The translations under genes and the position numbers were made by a program. Source: Haematobacter massiliensis (GTDB lineage Bacteria; Pseudomonadota; Alphaproteobacteria; Rhodobacterales; Rhodobacteraceae). Taken from it: DNA of 64,000 bases. The notes beneath the pieces are model-generated. The model was not told the origin of the DNA and searched no databases. It saw only the letters and a program-made list of their open reading frames with translations. Of the stretch, positions 28,990 to 36,712 are shown piece after piece. The DNA is taken from contig NZ_JGYG01000010.1 in NCBI RefSeq assembly GCF_000740795.1, positions 1-64,000 on the forward strand. The letters are read 5' to 3'. Positions within the stretch are counted from its first letter, which is position 1; each line of letters begins with the position of its first letter.

Positions 28990-29396
28990 GCCGCACCTCC
29001 GTTCTCACCGTGGCAATGCGGGAAACTGTCGGCCGCTACCCACGCCCGGCAGATGCCGCAGAACAACCGGCCATCCGGCCCGTGGCGGTCCCATGCCGAA
29101 AGCTGGCGCCACTCATCGAGCCGGATGATGCGACCTGTCCATGTGACCGGATTCCCGGCGATGGATCGGCCATGCCGGAACATATCGTCATCATCCTGCC
29201 CTGAAGTGGTGAGTGCACGTGGCGAGGCGCCGGGACTGGAATGACTATCCCGCTTGAACTGACGAACTGACAGAACTGACGGAACCTCGGCAGGGGCGTC
29301 AGCGCGCGTGGTTGGGTTTGCGTGGATTGAGAGGGTTTTGTCAGTTCTGTCAGTTTGGCACCGCGCCTGTTTCGCCGCTTCGAGCCAGATGCTCAT
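28986..29396 (-). CDS. Hypothetical protein (136 aa) of integrative elements
   Basis: The first third (MSIWLEAAKQAR, then DRTDKTLSIHANPTTRADAP) looks disordered; the C-terminus has NPVTWTGRIIRLDEWRQLSAW, RHGPDGRLFCGICRAW and a PHCHGEN ending, suggesting a small metal site. Similar short proteins follow DUF3987 genes in other Rhodobacterales islands, as far as I recall. ATGA overlaps with both neighbours indicate a real gene. Function unknown. Confidence 0.7.
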   Translation of the reverse strand: MSIWLEAAKQARCQTDRTDKTLSIHANPTTRADAPAEVPSVLSVRQFKRDSHSSPGASPRALTTSGQDDDDMFRHGRSIAGNPVTWTGRIIRLDEWRQLSAWDRHGPDGRLFCGICRAWVAADSFPHCHGENGGAA

Positions 29397-30889
29397 GCCG
29401 CCACCTCATGCACGGCGGGGTTGACCGAATAGAGCCTTTTCGGTGCGCCGCCCTTCGATCCCGGCGGCACCTCGATCAGCCGGATCAGATCGGCGGTCTC
29501 CAGCATCCGCAGCGCAGGGTTTATGGCGTCCATGTCCTGAAGGTGCATTCGCTGTTTGCGGCGCACATCGCGCGCAGTGAAGCTGTGCCACCCTTCTTCG
29601 CGGATCAGGGCAGCCAGCGCGCGGGCCGCCCGATGCGTCTTGCCCCCGGCATTCTCAGCATAGGCGCGGCGGGCCATCGGCAGCAGGTATTCCGCCACCA
29701 GATGCCCGGCCCGTCCGAAATGGTCGGCAGTGATAATATGCGGCTCTCCAGCTTCCCCGGCCGCCCATTCCATCATTGCCAGCACCAGCGACAGGCGGAC
29801 AGCCAGCCCCGGCAGCTTCCCGATGAAGGACAGCAGCAGCCCCTCTGCATCCGCCTCCCACGTCCTGACAGACTGACGGAACCTGTCCAGCAGGTCGCGG
29901 GCGGCGTCATCGAAGGGCACGAACCACGGCCGAATGTGCCCTGCCTCATCGGTCGGCATCGCCAGCGATAGAAGGCGGCGCAGGGCGGCATCGAGAAAGC
30001 TATCATCGTGCGCCGCGTCCGGGCGCTTGACCGGGGCGGGGTTTGGCCAGACCGGCAGGAAGCGGGCCAGCAGGCCATCATCATCCGATTTCATCAGCAG
30101 GCTGCGCAGGCGGTCGGGCTGGATGCCGCCAAGAACGCCAACCGTCAGCCGGTCGATATAGACCGGGTCGCGCCCCATGCGTTCGACCGAAAAGGACCGC
30201 CCGCCGTAGGCTTCCAGCCAGAACGGCCGGTCCGATCCGCCGCTATATCGGCTCATGTTCCCCAGCCAACCGGCCAATTCGTCACGGGCCATGAAGGTAC
30301 CGCGCGGCTGACCCGCCATGATGACCGCCAGTTTCTCCACCGTGGCATCAGAGACAGCGAGGCGGGGCATTGGCGGCTCGGCTCCCGGATCGGCGCTGGA
30401 CGGCCGCGCGGGCGGCTCATCCCCGGATTTGATCGCGGCTTTGACCGCTTCCTTCCAGGCGCTTTCCGCCAGTTTGGAAACCTCGGCCTTCCCCCGCCAA
30501 TCTGTCAGGGCCGATTGTGCCGCCTCGCGCAGTTCGCGCTCCACCCGCTTCAATGGCACCAGAACGGCATCCATAGCGGGGCTCTTCCCGGCGCTCGGCA
30601 GGCCGATGATGACGGACCAAACCACGGGCGGCTCTGCCCATCCCGCCCAGGGCGACGGCCAGCGGGTGTTGCCCACCAGCGAAGCGCAGACCGACAGAAG
30701 CGCCGCCATGACATAATCGGCGGGCGCGCCTTTCGATGCCGCCGCGTCGCGCATCCACGCGCCCCAGCCCGGTGAGAACACATCATCAAGGGGAAGTGCG
30801 GGCGGTTCGGGCAGGTCGGCGCGCAGCAGGCGCAAATCGGCGTCAGGCCATTCGGCCTTAAAGGGAATCGGTTCGGGCATGGCGTTCAT
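29393..30889 (-). CDS. DUF3987-like protein (primase/helicase-associated)
   Basis: A 498-residue protein. The N-terminal half has a P-loop-like block, IIGLPSAGKSPAMDAV, followed by a long charged helix (RVERELREAAQSALTDW). The centre shows DELAGWLGNMSRYSGGSDRPFWLEAYGG and GGIQPDRLRSLL, hallmarks of DUF3987. The C-terminus has a winged-helix-like part. The family sits beside Toprim primases in phage satellites and islands and is taken as a replicative ATPase or helicase. Overlaps both neighbours by 4 nt. Confidence 0.85.
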   Translation of the reverse strand: MNAMPEPIPFKAEWPDADLRLLRADLPEPPALPLDDVFSPGWGAWMRDAAASKGAPADYVMAALLSVCASLVGNTRWPSPWAGWAEPPVVWSVIIGLPSAGKSPAMDAVLVPLKRVERELREAAQSALTDWRGKAEVSKLAESAWKEAVKAAIKSGDEPPARPSSADPGAEPPMPRLAVSDATVEKLAVIMAGQPRGTFMARDELAGWLGNMSRYSGGSDRPFWLEAYGGRSFSVERMGRDPVYIDRLTVGVLGGIQPDRLRSLLMKSDDDGLLARFLPVWPNPAPVKRPDAAHDDSFLDAALRRLLSLAMPTDEAGHIRPWFVPFDDAARDLLDRFRQSVRTWEADAEGLLLSFIGKLPGLAVRLSLVLAMMEWAAGEAGEPHIITADHFGRAGHLVAEYLLPMARRAYAENAGGKTHRAARALAALIREEGWHSFTARDVRRKQRMHLQDMDAINPALRMLETADLIRLIEVPPGSKGGAPKRLYSVNPAVHEVAA

Positions 30890-31767
30890 GCGCTGGCCCC
30901 TTTCATGGTGAGAATGTCGTTCCAGTCGCGCCCCTCCGGCGCGGGAAGCAGGCTGACGGTCCAGCCCAAGGCGGTGGCGCGTTCGGCAAGCGCATGGCCA
31001 GCAGCTCGGCCCGGTGCGTCACCATCTGTGGCGATGGTCAGCCGGCCCGGCGCAGGCGGCAGGTGCAGGCTCGTCATGCCGGAGGTGGAGAGCGCGGCCC
31101 ATATCGTCGCCGGGGCGCGCAGGAGCCCGCTGGAGAGGCTGAGAGCGGTTTCAATGCCCTCCGCTACTACAAGCGGCCCGTTGCCCTCAGCGACTCGCAC
31201 AGCGCCTCCGGTGACTACCCCCAGCATGGCCTTGGCCGGGTTCGCCTCCGCCTTGCCGCTGCCATCGGCCCGCAGGTAGGTGCGATGCACCGCGAAACGG
31301 TCGGTACCCTCCACCATCGCCACCATTGCCGGAAGGCGCTGGGCGGTGGGATGCCAGCACGCGGGATGGAAGCGCAGGCTTTCGGGCAGCGCGCAGGTGA
31401 TGCCCCGGCCGCGAAGGTAGGTTTCTGCGAGCGTGCCACCGATCGGTTCCGCCTCCCGCCAGACGGTGAGCGCCTGACGTTCCCGCTTCTCGGCTTCCCG
31501 GCGTTGCTCCGCCTGATAGCGGGCCAGTTCGGCCGGATCGGTCTGGGGAACGGTGCCGCTGCCCTCCACGATGCCAAGGCCGCGCAGGGCGTCCATCACA
31601 GCCGCGAAGCTGCACCCAGTCTTGCAGTGGGCCAGCAGCCGTCCGGACGGGCCGTCAGACAGCGACAGGCTGGGGTTGCGGTCGCCATGCGCCGGGCAAC
31701 GGGCCAAGCCATAGCGGCCATGCCAGCGCCCTTGCAGCGCCGCCGTGATGCGCTGGGCCTCTGTCAT
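30886..31767 (-). CDS. Toprim-domain DNA primase with CHC2-type zinc finger
   Basis: Synthesises RNA primers, here probably for replication of the element (293 residues). The N-terminal zinc module CPAHGDRNPSL...HCKTGC matches phage-type primases. The Toprim motifs are LVVAEGIETALS (catalytic Glu) and ATDGDAPGR (DxD-type metal site). The start at 31767 overlaps a 32-codon upstream frame by 4 nt; a longer frame to 31989 gives a non-conserved extension and is rejected. Coupled to the DUF3987-like gene. Confidence 0.9.
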   Translation of the reverse strand: MTEAQRITAALQGRWHGRYGLARCPAHGDRNPSLSLSDGPSGRLLAHCKTGCSFAAVMDALRGLGIVEGSGTVPQTDPAELARYQAEQRREAEKRERQALTVWREAEPIGGTLAETYLRGRGITCALPESLRFHPACWHPTAQRLPAMVAMVEGTDRFAVHRTYLRADGSGKAEANPAKAMLGVVTGGAVRVAEGNGPLVVAEGIETALSLSSGLLRAPATIWAALSTSGMTSLHLPPAPGRLTIATDGDAPGRAAGHALAERATALGWTVSLLPAPEGRDWNDILTMKGASA

Positions 31768-31862
31768 TGCGCAGCCCCCCAGAACAGGGCAGCAATTGCC
31801 GATGCCTGAGCTTCGGTTAGCCCATGAAGGCGGCGCAGGTAGATCCATTGTAGGCGGGTCAT
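31764..31862 (-). CDS. 32-residue mini-protein between PC4-like and primase genes
   Basis: The frame MTRLQWIYLRRLHGLTEAQ... ends at 31764. Both ends overlap neighbours by 4 nt (ATGA), filling the space between the PC4-like gene and the primase. An LxxLHGLTExQA helix reminiscent of a small HTH or helical adaptor is visible. Similar short ORFs before primase genes in Rhodobacterales islands come to mind, but I cannot verify. A coupling peptide or a small primase partner is possible. Confidence 0.6.
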   Translation of the reverse strand: MTRLQWIYLRRLHGLTEAQASAIAALFWGAAQ

Positions 31863-32074
31863 TGCAGCACCGCCTTGCGGGCCTTGCCCAGCGCCTCCAG
31901 CACCTCGCCCAGCAGTTCCAGGCGAAAGGCGATGCCTTGCCTGCCGGGGCGATATTCCCCGGACGCGTGGAGATACCAGACGCGGGCATTCACCAACTCC
32001 ACACCCTTGAAGGTCTCCACCGTGAAGCGGATTTCCTCCCGCGCATTCTTGCGGATGGTGCCCAGTTCGATCAT
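31859..32074 (-). CDS. PC4/p15-like single-stranded-DNA-binding protein
   Basis: A 71-residue protein that fits the bacterial PC4/YdbC-like pattern: a start IRKNAREEIRFTVETFKG, the central strand VELVNARVWYLHASGEYRPG, then a GIAFRLELLGEVLEAL helix. Members bind ssDNA or melted duplex as dimers through the curved beta sheet. In front of a primase and a DUF3987-like protein, a role in opening or coating the element's origin is likely, by inference. ATGA-coupled on both sides. Confidence 0.78.
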   Translation of the reverse strand: MIELGTIRKNAREEIRFTVETFKGVELVNARVWYLHASGEYRPGRQGIAFRLELLGEVLEALGKARKAVLQ

Positions 32075-32346
32075 GCGGCACCGCCCTTCACCACGCGGGC
32101 TTTCAGGATGTAGCGGGCATGGTTGCCGGGATATGGTCCGCCGTGCGCTTCGTGCCGGGTTTCAATGGGAACGCCCATCTTGCGCAGCTTGTGGACATAG
32201 GCGCTCCAGCGCGGCCCCGGATTGGAAATAGGCGTGCAACCCTTTTCCCCGGCGCGCATAAGGTTCTCCATCGCCCACAATTCGCGGCCTTCGATGAAAG
32301 CCGAGAAAGGCGGCGAGCCTTCGGGATAGATCGTGAAATGAGCCAT
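32071..32346 (-). CDS. Winged-helix-domain protein (island replication module)
   Basis: A 91-residue basic protein with the block GCTPISNPGPRWSAYVHKLRKMGVPIETRHE, a winged-helix of the type seen in phage and island proteins. The start at 32346 (MAHFTIYPEGSPPFSAF) fits that family; the frame open to 32412 lacks conservation. It is the first gene of the chain that runs through PC4-like protein, mini-protein, primase and DUF3987-like protein. Possible origin-binding or regulatory role. Confidence 0.75.
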   Translation of the reverse strand: MAHFTIYPEGSPPFSAFIEGRELWAMENLMRAGEKGCTPISNPGPRWSAYVHKLRKMGVPIETRHEAHGGPYPGNHARYILKARVVKGGAA

Positions 32347-32452
32347 GCTCGGCCTCGAAGATTGCAGGCCGGGGCGCTGGGCGCTATTCTTGGACTGTTC
32401 CCACAGCCGCAAGAGAATATCGCCGCCGCCCCATGCCTCGGGGTGGCGGTTT

Positions 32453-32686
32453 TCAGGCGGCGGTTCGAGCGGCTTTCGCCTTCTCGATTACGGCGAGAAT
32501 TTCCGATTGGGGCCAGCGCGAAAGAGCCCCTAGCTTGATCGGCTTCGGGACCGTGCCATCCGCCACGCGCCGCCAGAACGTCGGAACGCTCACGCCGAGA
32601 ACCGGGGCGGCTTCCCGTGCGGTCAGAAGCGGGTCAACAGGGATGGCCGTGCTATCGCGCAGGGCCTGAGTTTCGATGCGAGCCAT
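32453..32686 (-). CDS. AlpA-family HTH regulator / excisionase-like protein
   Basis: A 77-residue MerR-like winged helix: LLTAREAAPVLGVSVPTFWRRVADGTVPKPIKLG, then RWPQSEILAVIEKAKA. AlpA and Xis proteins of P4-type elements have exactly this form and switch on integrase or direct excision. It lies between the replication chain and the integrase-cargo pair, where regulation of both would be expected. A 7-bp inverted repeat lies just upstream of its start. Confidence 0.88.
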   Translation of the reverse strand: MARIETQALRDSTAIPVDPLLTAREAAPVLGVSVPTFWRRVADGTVPKPIKLGALSRWPQSEILAVIEKAKAARTAA

Positions 32687-32688
32687 TG

Positions 32689-32720
32689 GTCAGCCTGTAT
32701 TCGGGTTGATACTGGCTGAC
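32689..32720. promoter_or_regulatory. Inverted repeat at the alpA-type gene start
   Basis: GTCAGCC (32689-32695) and GGCTGAC (32714-32720) are perfect complementary arms with 18 bases between, 3 bases upstream of the AlpA-type start codon at 32686. This is a candidate autoregulatory operator or a stem masking the ribosome-binding site. Confidence 0.5.
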
Positions 32721-32842
32721 AGGGTGGCGAAACAGAGCGTGAACGAATAGCTGGGCAGGTTAGCAAAACATCGCCACAGGTAGCGAGCCAAACTACCGAA
32801 GTTGGTTCAGCCAGCAGGCTACCACCTGAAAATTTGCGGAAG

Positions 32843-33742
32843 CTAGAAAGGAATCCCTTCGTCTGATGCGTTGCGCACCACGCCAAAATTCTCAACGCTA
32901 ACAATTACTTGATTATCACAAGGCTCAGTCCCTGTATGGGTTGGGACAGCCCCACCACCAGTTGCCCAGTTCACAACAGCGGACACCTCTGACACCGCTT
33001 TTGAAGCGGGAACACCGTCCGATCCTACCATGCCAAATCGGACCGCATTGGCTTTGACCCACTCTTCGACGGTCGCTTTCGCGCTCATATTCGGTTTCGG
33101 TTTCTTAACCTCTTCCCAGGCCGCCACCGCACACGCGAGCTTTGGCGAGTATCGCGGATGGGTGGAATCCCTGAAGCCCTCGGGTCGGCCTTGCGGAAAG
33201 AAGAACGCGGGGGCGAGGCCCTTAGACGAAAGCCAAGCCTTTAAATCATCCACCAGAATGGTAGTTTCGTCCCACGCGGGTTCCTTGAGCACGTAGAGCG
33301 TTGTGGCATTGTGCAGCGTGGCAAGTGATCGGTTGGAAAAGATAGACGTCTGGTAGCCTGATGCTCGAATAAGGGTATCAAACTTTATCACCACCTCATC
33401 CGCATTGGCATCAACCACGGTCCGACGTGGTAGTATTTCCCCCATAACGTTGTAGCTGTCATCGATAGAAATCTCATCACGCGCACGAAGCGCAACAGTT
33501 GCACGTAAACGATTTGAAAGAACAGCAAGCCGCAGTGCTTTGAACACCGCCTCATATCCCTCGTAATTGCGACGCTGCGATTCCCCGATAATGTATCCAT
33601 GCTCGTCACGGTCATCTTTCTTCTCGGCAGGGTCGTTGCCCGTAATGAGGATGGCTGCATCGATCACAGAAAGCTCATCCGCCAAGCGCCAATAGTCGAG
33701 AGAGGAAAGCCCGCCGTATCCTTCACTGTATCCGTAGCTCAA
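32843..33742 (-). CDS. Integrase-coupled hypothetical cargo protein (299 aa)
   Basis: The N-terminus has WRLADELSVIDAAILITGNDP, and the C-terminal half has HPRYSPKLACAVAAWEEVKK followed by KATVEEWVKANAVRFGM and an NWATGGGA block. I associate this pattern with uncharacterised proteins beside integrases, without a known activity. GC content is clearly lower than in the neighbouring genes, a sign of separate acquisition. Its start overlaps the integrase stop by 4 nt, so the two are co-translated. Defence, exclusion and recombination accessory roles are all open. Confidence 0.78.
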   Translation of the reverse strand: MSYGYSEGYGGLSSLDYWRLADELSVIDAAILITGNDPAEKKDDRDEHGYIIGESQRRNYEGYEAVFKALRLAVLSNRLRATVALRARDEISIDDSYNVMGEILPRRTVVDANADEVVIKFDTLIRASGYQTSIFSNRSLATLHNATTLYVLKEPAWDETTILVDDLKAWLSSKGLAPAFFFPQGRPEGFRDSTHPRYSPKLACAVAAWEEVKKPKPNMSAKATVEEWVKANAVRFGMVGSDGVPASKAVSEVSAVVNWATGGGAVPTHTGTEPCDNQVIVSVENFGVVRNASDEGIPF

Positions 33743-34935
33743 ATCTTATCCCTCACCATCTTTAGCACCTGCCCGGATTGACCCGTAACGTGTTGCGCCC
33801 AGCGCGCCAGCAAGGCCCGGCGCTGCTCAAGGAAGTCAGTGCGCCGATAGGCACGCTCCACGGAGCCACCCACGACATGCCCCAGCATGGTTTCCGCCAC
33901 CTCGTGCGGAGCATCCGTTGCTTCGGCCAGCCAGTCGCGAAGACTGGACCGGAAGCCGTGCGGACGCTCAGCCATTTCGCGACGCTCCATCATGCGAGAC
34001 ATGGTAGCGTCCGAGATGACGCCCTTGCGAACACTTGGGAACAGGAAGCCGTCACGCGCATGGCGGCGGGCCTCCTCGATGACGGACAAGGCCTCCGGCG
34101 ACAGCGGCACCCGGAAATCTGCCGTGGCATCCTTCCGCCCCTTCATGGCCTCGGCTGGCACCGTCCACACATCTCCGTTGATCTGGCTTTCGTGAAGGAA
34201 GCGCAACGGCCCCGACCGAACGCCCGTCAGGATCAGCAGCCGTAGGGCGAGGTGCGTAACGGCTCCATCGTCAAGGCTTTGGTAGAAGACAGGCACCTCC
34301 TGCCAAGGAAGTGCGGGGATATTCTCTGCCTTGTGACGCGGTTTTCCCAACAGCGCGCGGGCCTTCTCGGGGGCTTGTAAATCAACGTCCAATCCGAGCG
34401 CGGCCGCATGGCGAAGGCAGATATGCAGGCGATTGAGCGCCTTCCGCGCGGTCTCCGCCTTGGTGTGCCAGATCGGGGCGAGGCAGTCGCGAATATCCAC
34501 CTGGTCAATATCCGCCACCGGCACCCTGCCCAGCTTCGGCAGAACGTGTATTTCGAGCGGGCTGAACCAGCGCCCGGCCGCACCGTCACCTTTCAACTCT
34601 GCCTTCCTCGCCTCGAAGGCATCAAGGGAAATATCATTCAGCAGGTGCAGATTGCGGGCAGCCTCGCGTCGGATGCGCTCCCGCTCTTTGATTGGATCCA
34701 GCCCAGCCCGCGCCTTTGCACGTTCTGCCTCGGCACTTCGCCGCGCCTCTGCCAGAGACACCGCGGGGAACGCTCCAAGGCCCATCTCGCGGCGCTTGCC
34801 ATGGACTGTCACGCGCAACACCCACTTGCCGCGCGACGCCTCATCCTTGAACAGCCACAGCCCAGCCCCATCGGCATACTTGCCGGGGGCAAGAGCCGCC
34901 GCCCCTTTCGCGCTCAGTCGATTTGAGGCCCGCAC
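33739..34935 (-). CDS. Tyrosine recombinase / integrase (P4 type, tRNA-targeting)
   Basis: Catalyses integration at tRNA-Phe. The P4-type Arm-binding domain comes first (NRLSAKGAAALAPGKYADGAGL, then GLGAFPAVSLAEARR), then the core-binding domain, then the catalytic residues Arg240, His326-x2-Arg329, His353 and nucleophile Tyr363. I start at GTG 34935, which follows AAAGGTGG and matches family N-termini; an ATG at 35079 would give 48 extra residues and run almost to the attachment site. Lying next to att and transcribed away from it is the usual arrangement. Confidence 0.92.
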   Translation of the reverse strand: MRASNRLSAKGAAALAPGKYADGAGLWLFKDEASRGKWVLRVTVHGKRREMGLGAFPAVSLAEARRSAEAERAKARAGLDPIKERERIRREAARNLHLLNDISLDAFEARKAELKGDGAAGRWFSPLEIHVLPKLGRVPVADIDQVDIRDCLAPIWHTKAETARKALNRLHICLRHAAALGLDVDLQAPEKARALLGKPRHKAENIPALPWQEVPVFYQSLDDGAVTHLALRLLILTGVRSGPLRFLHESQINGDVWTVPAEAMKGRKDATADFRVPLSPEALSVIEEARRHARDGFLFPSVRKGVISDATMSRMMERREMAERPHGFRSSLRDWLAEATDAPHEVAETMLGHVVGGSVERAYRRTDFLEQRRALLARWAQHVTGQSGQVLKMVRDKI

Positions 34936-35085
34936 CAGTCCACCTTTCAGTCCACCCCTAGATTTAGTATTCTGTGATACTGGATGATTGTGCGTGAGGC
35001 CGAACGAAACAGCAACACCCTTTAGAATCAGTGGCGAAGATTTTAACTGATACGGCCTGATGACCAGATATAGAGCCATTCAATG

Positions 35086-35103
35086 CCGGCTCTGGGCACC
35101 ACT
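35086..35103 (+). repeat. Right attachment site (partial tRNA-Phe copy)
   Basis: CCGGCTCTGGGCACCACT, an exact copy of the tRNA-Phe 3' end at 23272-23289. The flanking bases differ, so 18 bp is the full identical core. Confidence 0.92.
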
Positions 35104-35628
35104 GATTTCATTTTCAGATTTGCTGCGGTGACCGGCCATATCCAAGCCGGTGAAAGTCACCTTTGCATCGCTACCCGCCTCTGGCCGCGAGCGCGCTCCG
35201 CCCGAGCGCAGGCCCTGCCGATCTTCTCGAGGATCATTATCGACGAGAAGAATCTTCGCCAATTTCCACCATGACAAATGCTTCCGCTTCTCGAATAGCG
35301 AGACGTGAAGGACATCGCGCTTCTGCCTCGCGGCAGGGTCCATCGCGCGGCATTGTCTTATCTCGTGTTGCCATGGTGACATGCGGCATTCGGGATGGGG
35401 ATGCTGGGTTCCGCGCCATATCCCGCCCGGCCCCCGACGACAGGGTATTCATACTCCAGCCGGAGCGGAGCGCGTAGCTATCGTCGCTCTCGCGGCGTCG
35501 TGGAGAAGGACCAACGCGGGCCGCGGGTGGTTCTCCGTCATCGGGGCGAGATACCCTCTTGGAAGACCGCAGAGCCGATGCCTGCGGCTCCCGTGCAACA
35601 CCTCTTTCCCGCTCGCAGTGATCCGCTC
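35104..35628. other. Chromosomal gap right of the element, no gene seen
   Basis: About 525 bases between the attachment site and the coaD stop. Several open frames exist on both strands but none has a ribosome-binding site plus a protein-like composition. The stretch probably contains the original sequence downstream of tRNA-Phe. Confidence 0.55.
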
Positions 35629-36120
35629 TCAGGCGAAGCGCTGCTTCAGCGCGTCCGACACGGCTGGCGGGACGAAGCGGGAAACATCGCCGCCGAGCTT
35701 GGCGATCTCTTTCACCAGTTTGGAGGCGATCGACTGGTGACGCGCTTCTGCCATCAGGAAGACCGTTTCGACCGACGGATCCAGAATCCGGTTCATCCCG
35801 ACCATCTGGAATTCATATTCGAAATCGGACACGGCACGCAGACCGCGTACGATGATCGAGGCGCCGACATCCCTTGCACAGTTGATCAGCAGGTTTTCAA
35901 AAGGATGCACGACGATTTCAGCCCCATGCAGCTCCGACAGTTCGGCGCATTGGGATTCGATCATCTCCACCCGCTCCTCGAGCGTGAAGAGAGGCCCCTT
36001 GTTCCGGTTGATCGCAACGCCGATCACCAGCCTGTCCACCAGGGCGGTCGCGCGCTTGATAATGTCCAGATGTCCATGGGTGACGGGGTCAAACGTCCCC
36101 GGATACAGGCCGATGCGCAT
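35629..36120 (-). CDS. coaD: Phosphopantetheine adenylyltransferase
   Basis: Transfers AMP from ATP to 4'-phosphopantetheine, the penultimate step of coenzyme A synthesis. The 163 residues equal the normal size. The nucleotidyltransferase motif is YPGTFDPVTHGH (6-17), and IIVRGLRAVSDFEYE and LMAEARHQSIASKLVKE are family blocks. The start at 36120 (MRIGLYPGTFD) is the canonical N-terminus; 18 codons more are open upstream but not conserved. Confidence 0.95.
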   Translation of the reverse strand: MRIGLYPGTFDPVTHGHLDIIKRATALVDRLVIGVAINRNKGPLFTLEERVEMIESQCAELSELHGAEIVVHPFENLLINCARDVGASIIVRGLRAVSDFEYEFQMVGMNRILDPSVETVFLMAEARHQSIASKLVKEIAKLGGDVSRFVPPAVSDALKQRFA

Positions 36121-36219
36121 GCTGTCCCCTCCACTTTCGGGGCCGAAGCAACAATATCGCAAGCCCGGACGCAAGAGGGACGCCGAAAGTTTGCCGAAGT
36201 TTTCTGGCCGGGCGGTCGC

Positions 36220-36654
36220 CTAGTAGCCCATGATCATGCCTTCGAGCGCCTCTTTCTCCATCGACAACTCAGAAAGCCGCGCCTTTACCATGTCTCCGAT
36301 GGAGATGAGGCCGACCATTGCCCCCTCCTCCAGCACCGGCATGTGGCGGAACCGGCCCTCCGTCATGCGGGAAAGGATGACGACACCCTCATCGCCCGGC
36401 GCGCAGGTGACGACTTTGGTCGTCATCATGGAACGGACGGGCGCTTCCAGACAACCAGGGCCCTGACGCCCGATCTCCCGCACGATGTCGCGCTCTGACA
36501 GGATGCCGTCCAGCGTTCTGCCGTCCGCCGATACGACCAGGCAGCCGATCTTGCGGGACGACAACTGCCGCGCCGCCTCCGCCACCGTCATGTCGGGGTC
36601 GATCGTCGCGACGTTGCCCGAACCCTTCCCTGAAAGAACCTGTCGCACAAGCAT
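36220..36654 (-). CDS. CBS-domain protein
   Basis: Two cystathionine-beta-synthase domains in tandem (about 10-65 and 75-130 of 144 residues), with DGILSERDIVREI and VGLISIGDMVKARL as the ends of each. Such small stand-alone CBS proteins bind adenine nucleotides and sense energy or redox state; partner unknown. The start at 36654 (MLVRQVLSGKG) follows an AGGAGG site. Transcribed in the same direction as coaD, 99 bases before it. Confidence 0.85.
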   Translation of the reverse strand: MLVRQVLSGKGSGNVATIDPDMTVAEAARQLSSRKIGCLVVSADGRTLDGILSERDIVREIGRQGPGCLEAPVRSMMTTKVVTCAPGDEGVVILSRMTEGRFRHMPVLEEGAMVGLISIGDMVKARLSELSMEKEALEGMIMGY

Positions 36655-36712
36655 GACATTCCTCCTCCCTAACAGCGCTCCCCTCGACAGCCTGACACGT
36701 CCCGATCGTCTG

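Larger units (their letters stand above)
23272..35103. mobile_element. Integrative element inserted in tRNA-Phe (about 11.8 kb)
   Basis: Bounded by an 18-bp direct repeat of the tRNA-Phe 3' end. At the far end lies a tyrosine integrase reading inward. Content: exported nuclease, unknown small genes, XRE and AlpA regulators, Toprim primase, DUF3987-like protein, PC4-like ssDNA-binding protein, winged-helix protein. No structural phage, relaxase or type IV secretion genes are seen. A phage satellite, or a small integrative and mobilisable island, fits best. Confidence 0.9.

Noticed and set aside
23272-35103. Complete prophage or conjugative element
   Set aside because: No terminase, portal, capsid, tail, lysis, relaxase or type IV secretion genes could be recognised.
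35080-35382. 100-codon minus-strand frame spanning the right attachment site
   Set aside because: It crosses the junction, so could not have been a gene before integration; no recognisable motif.
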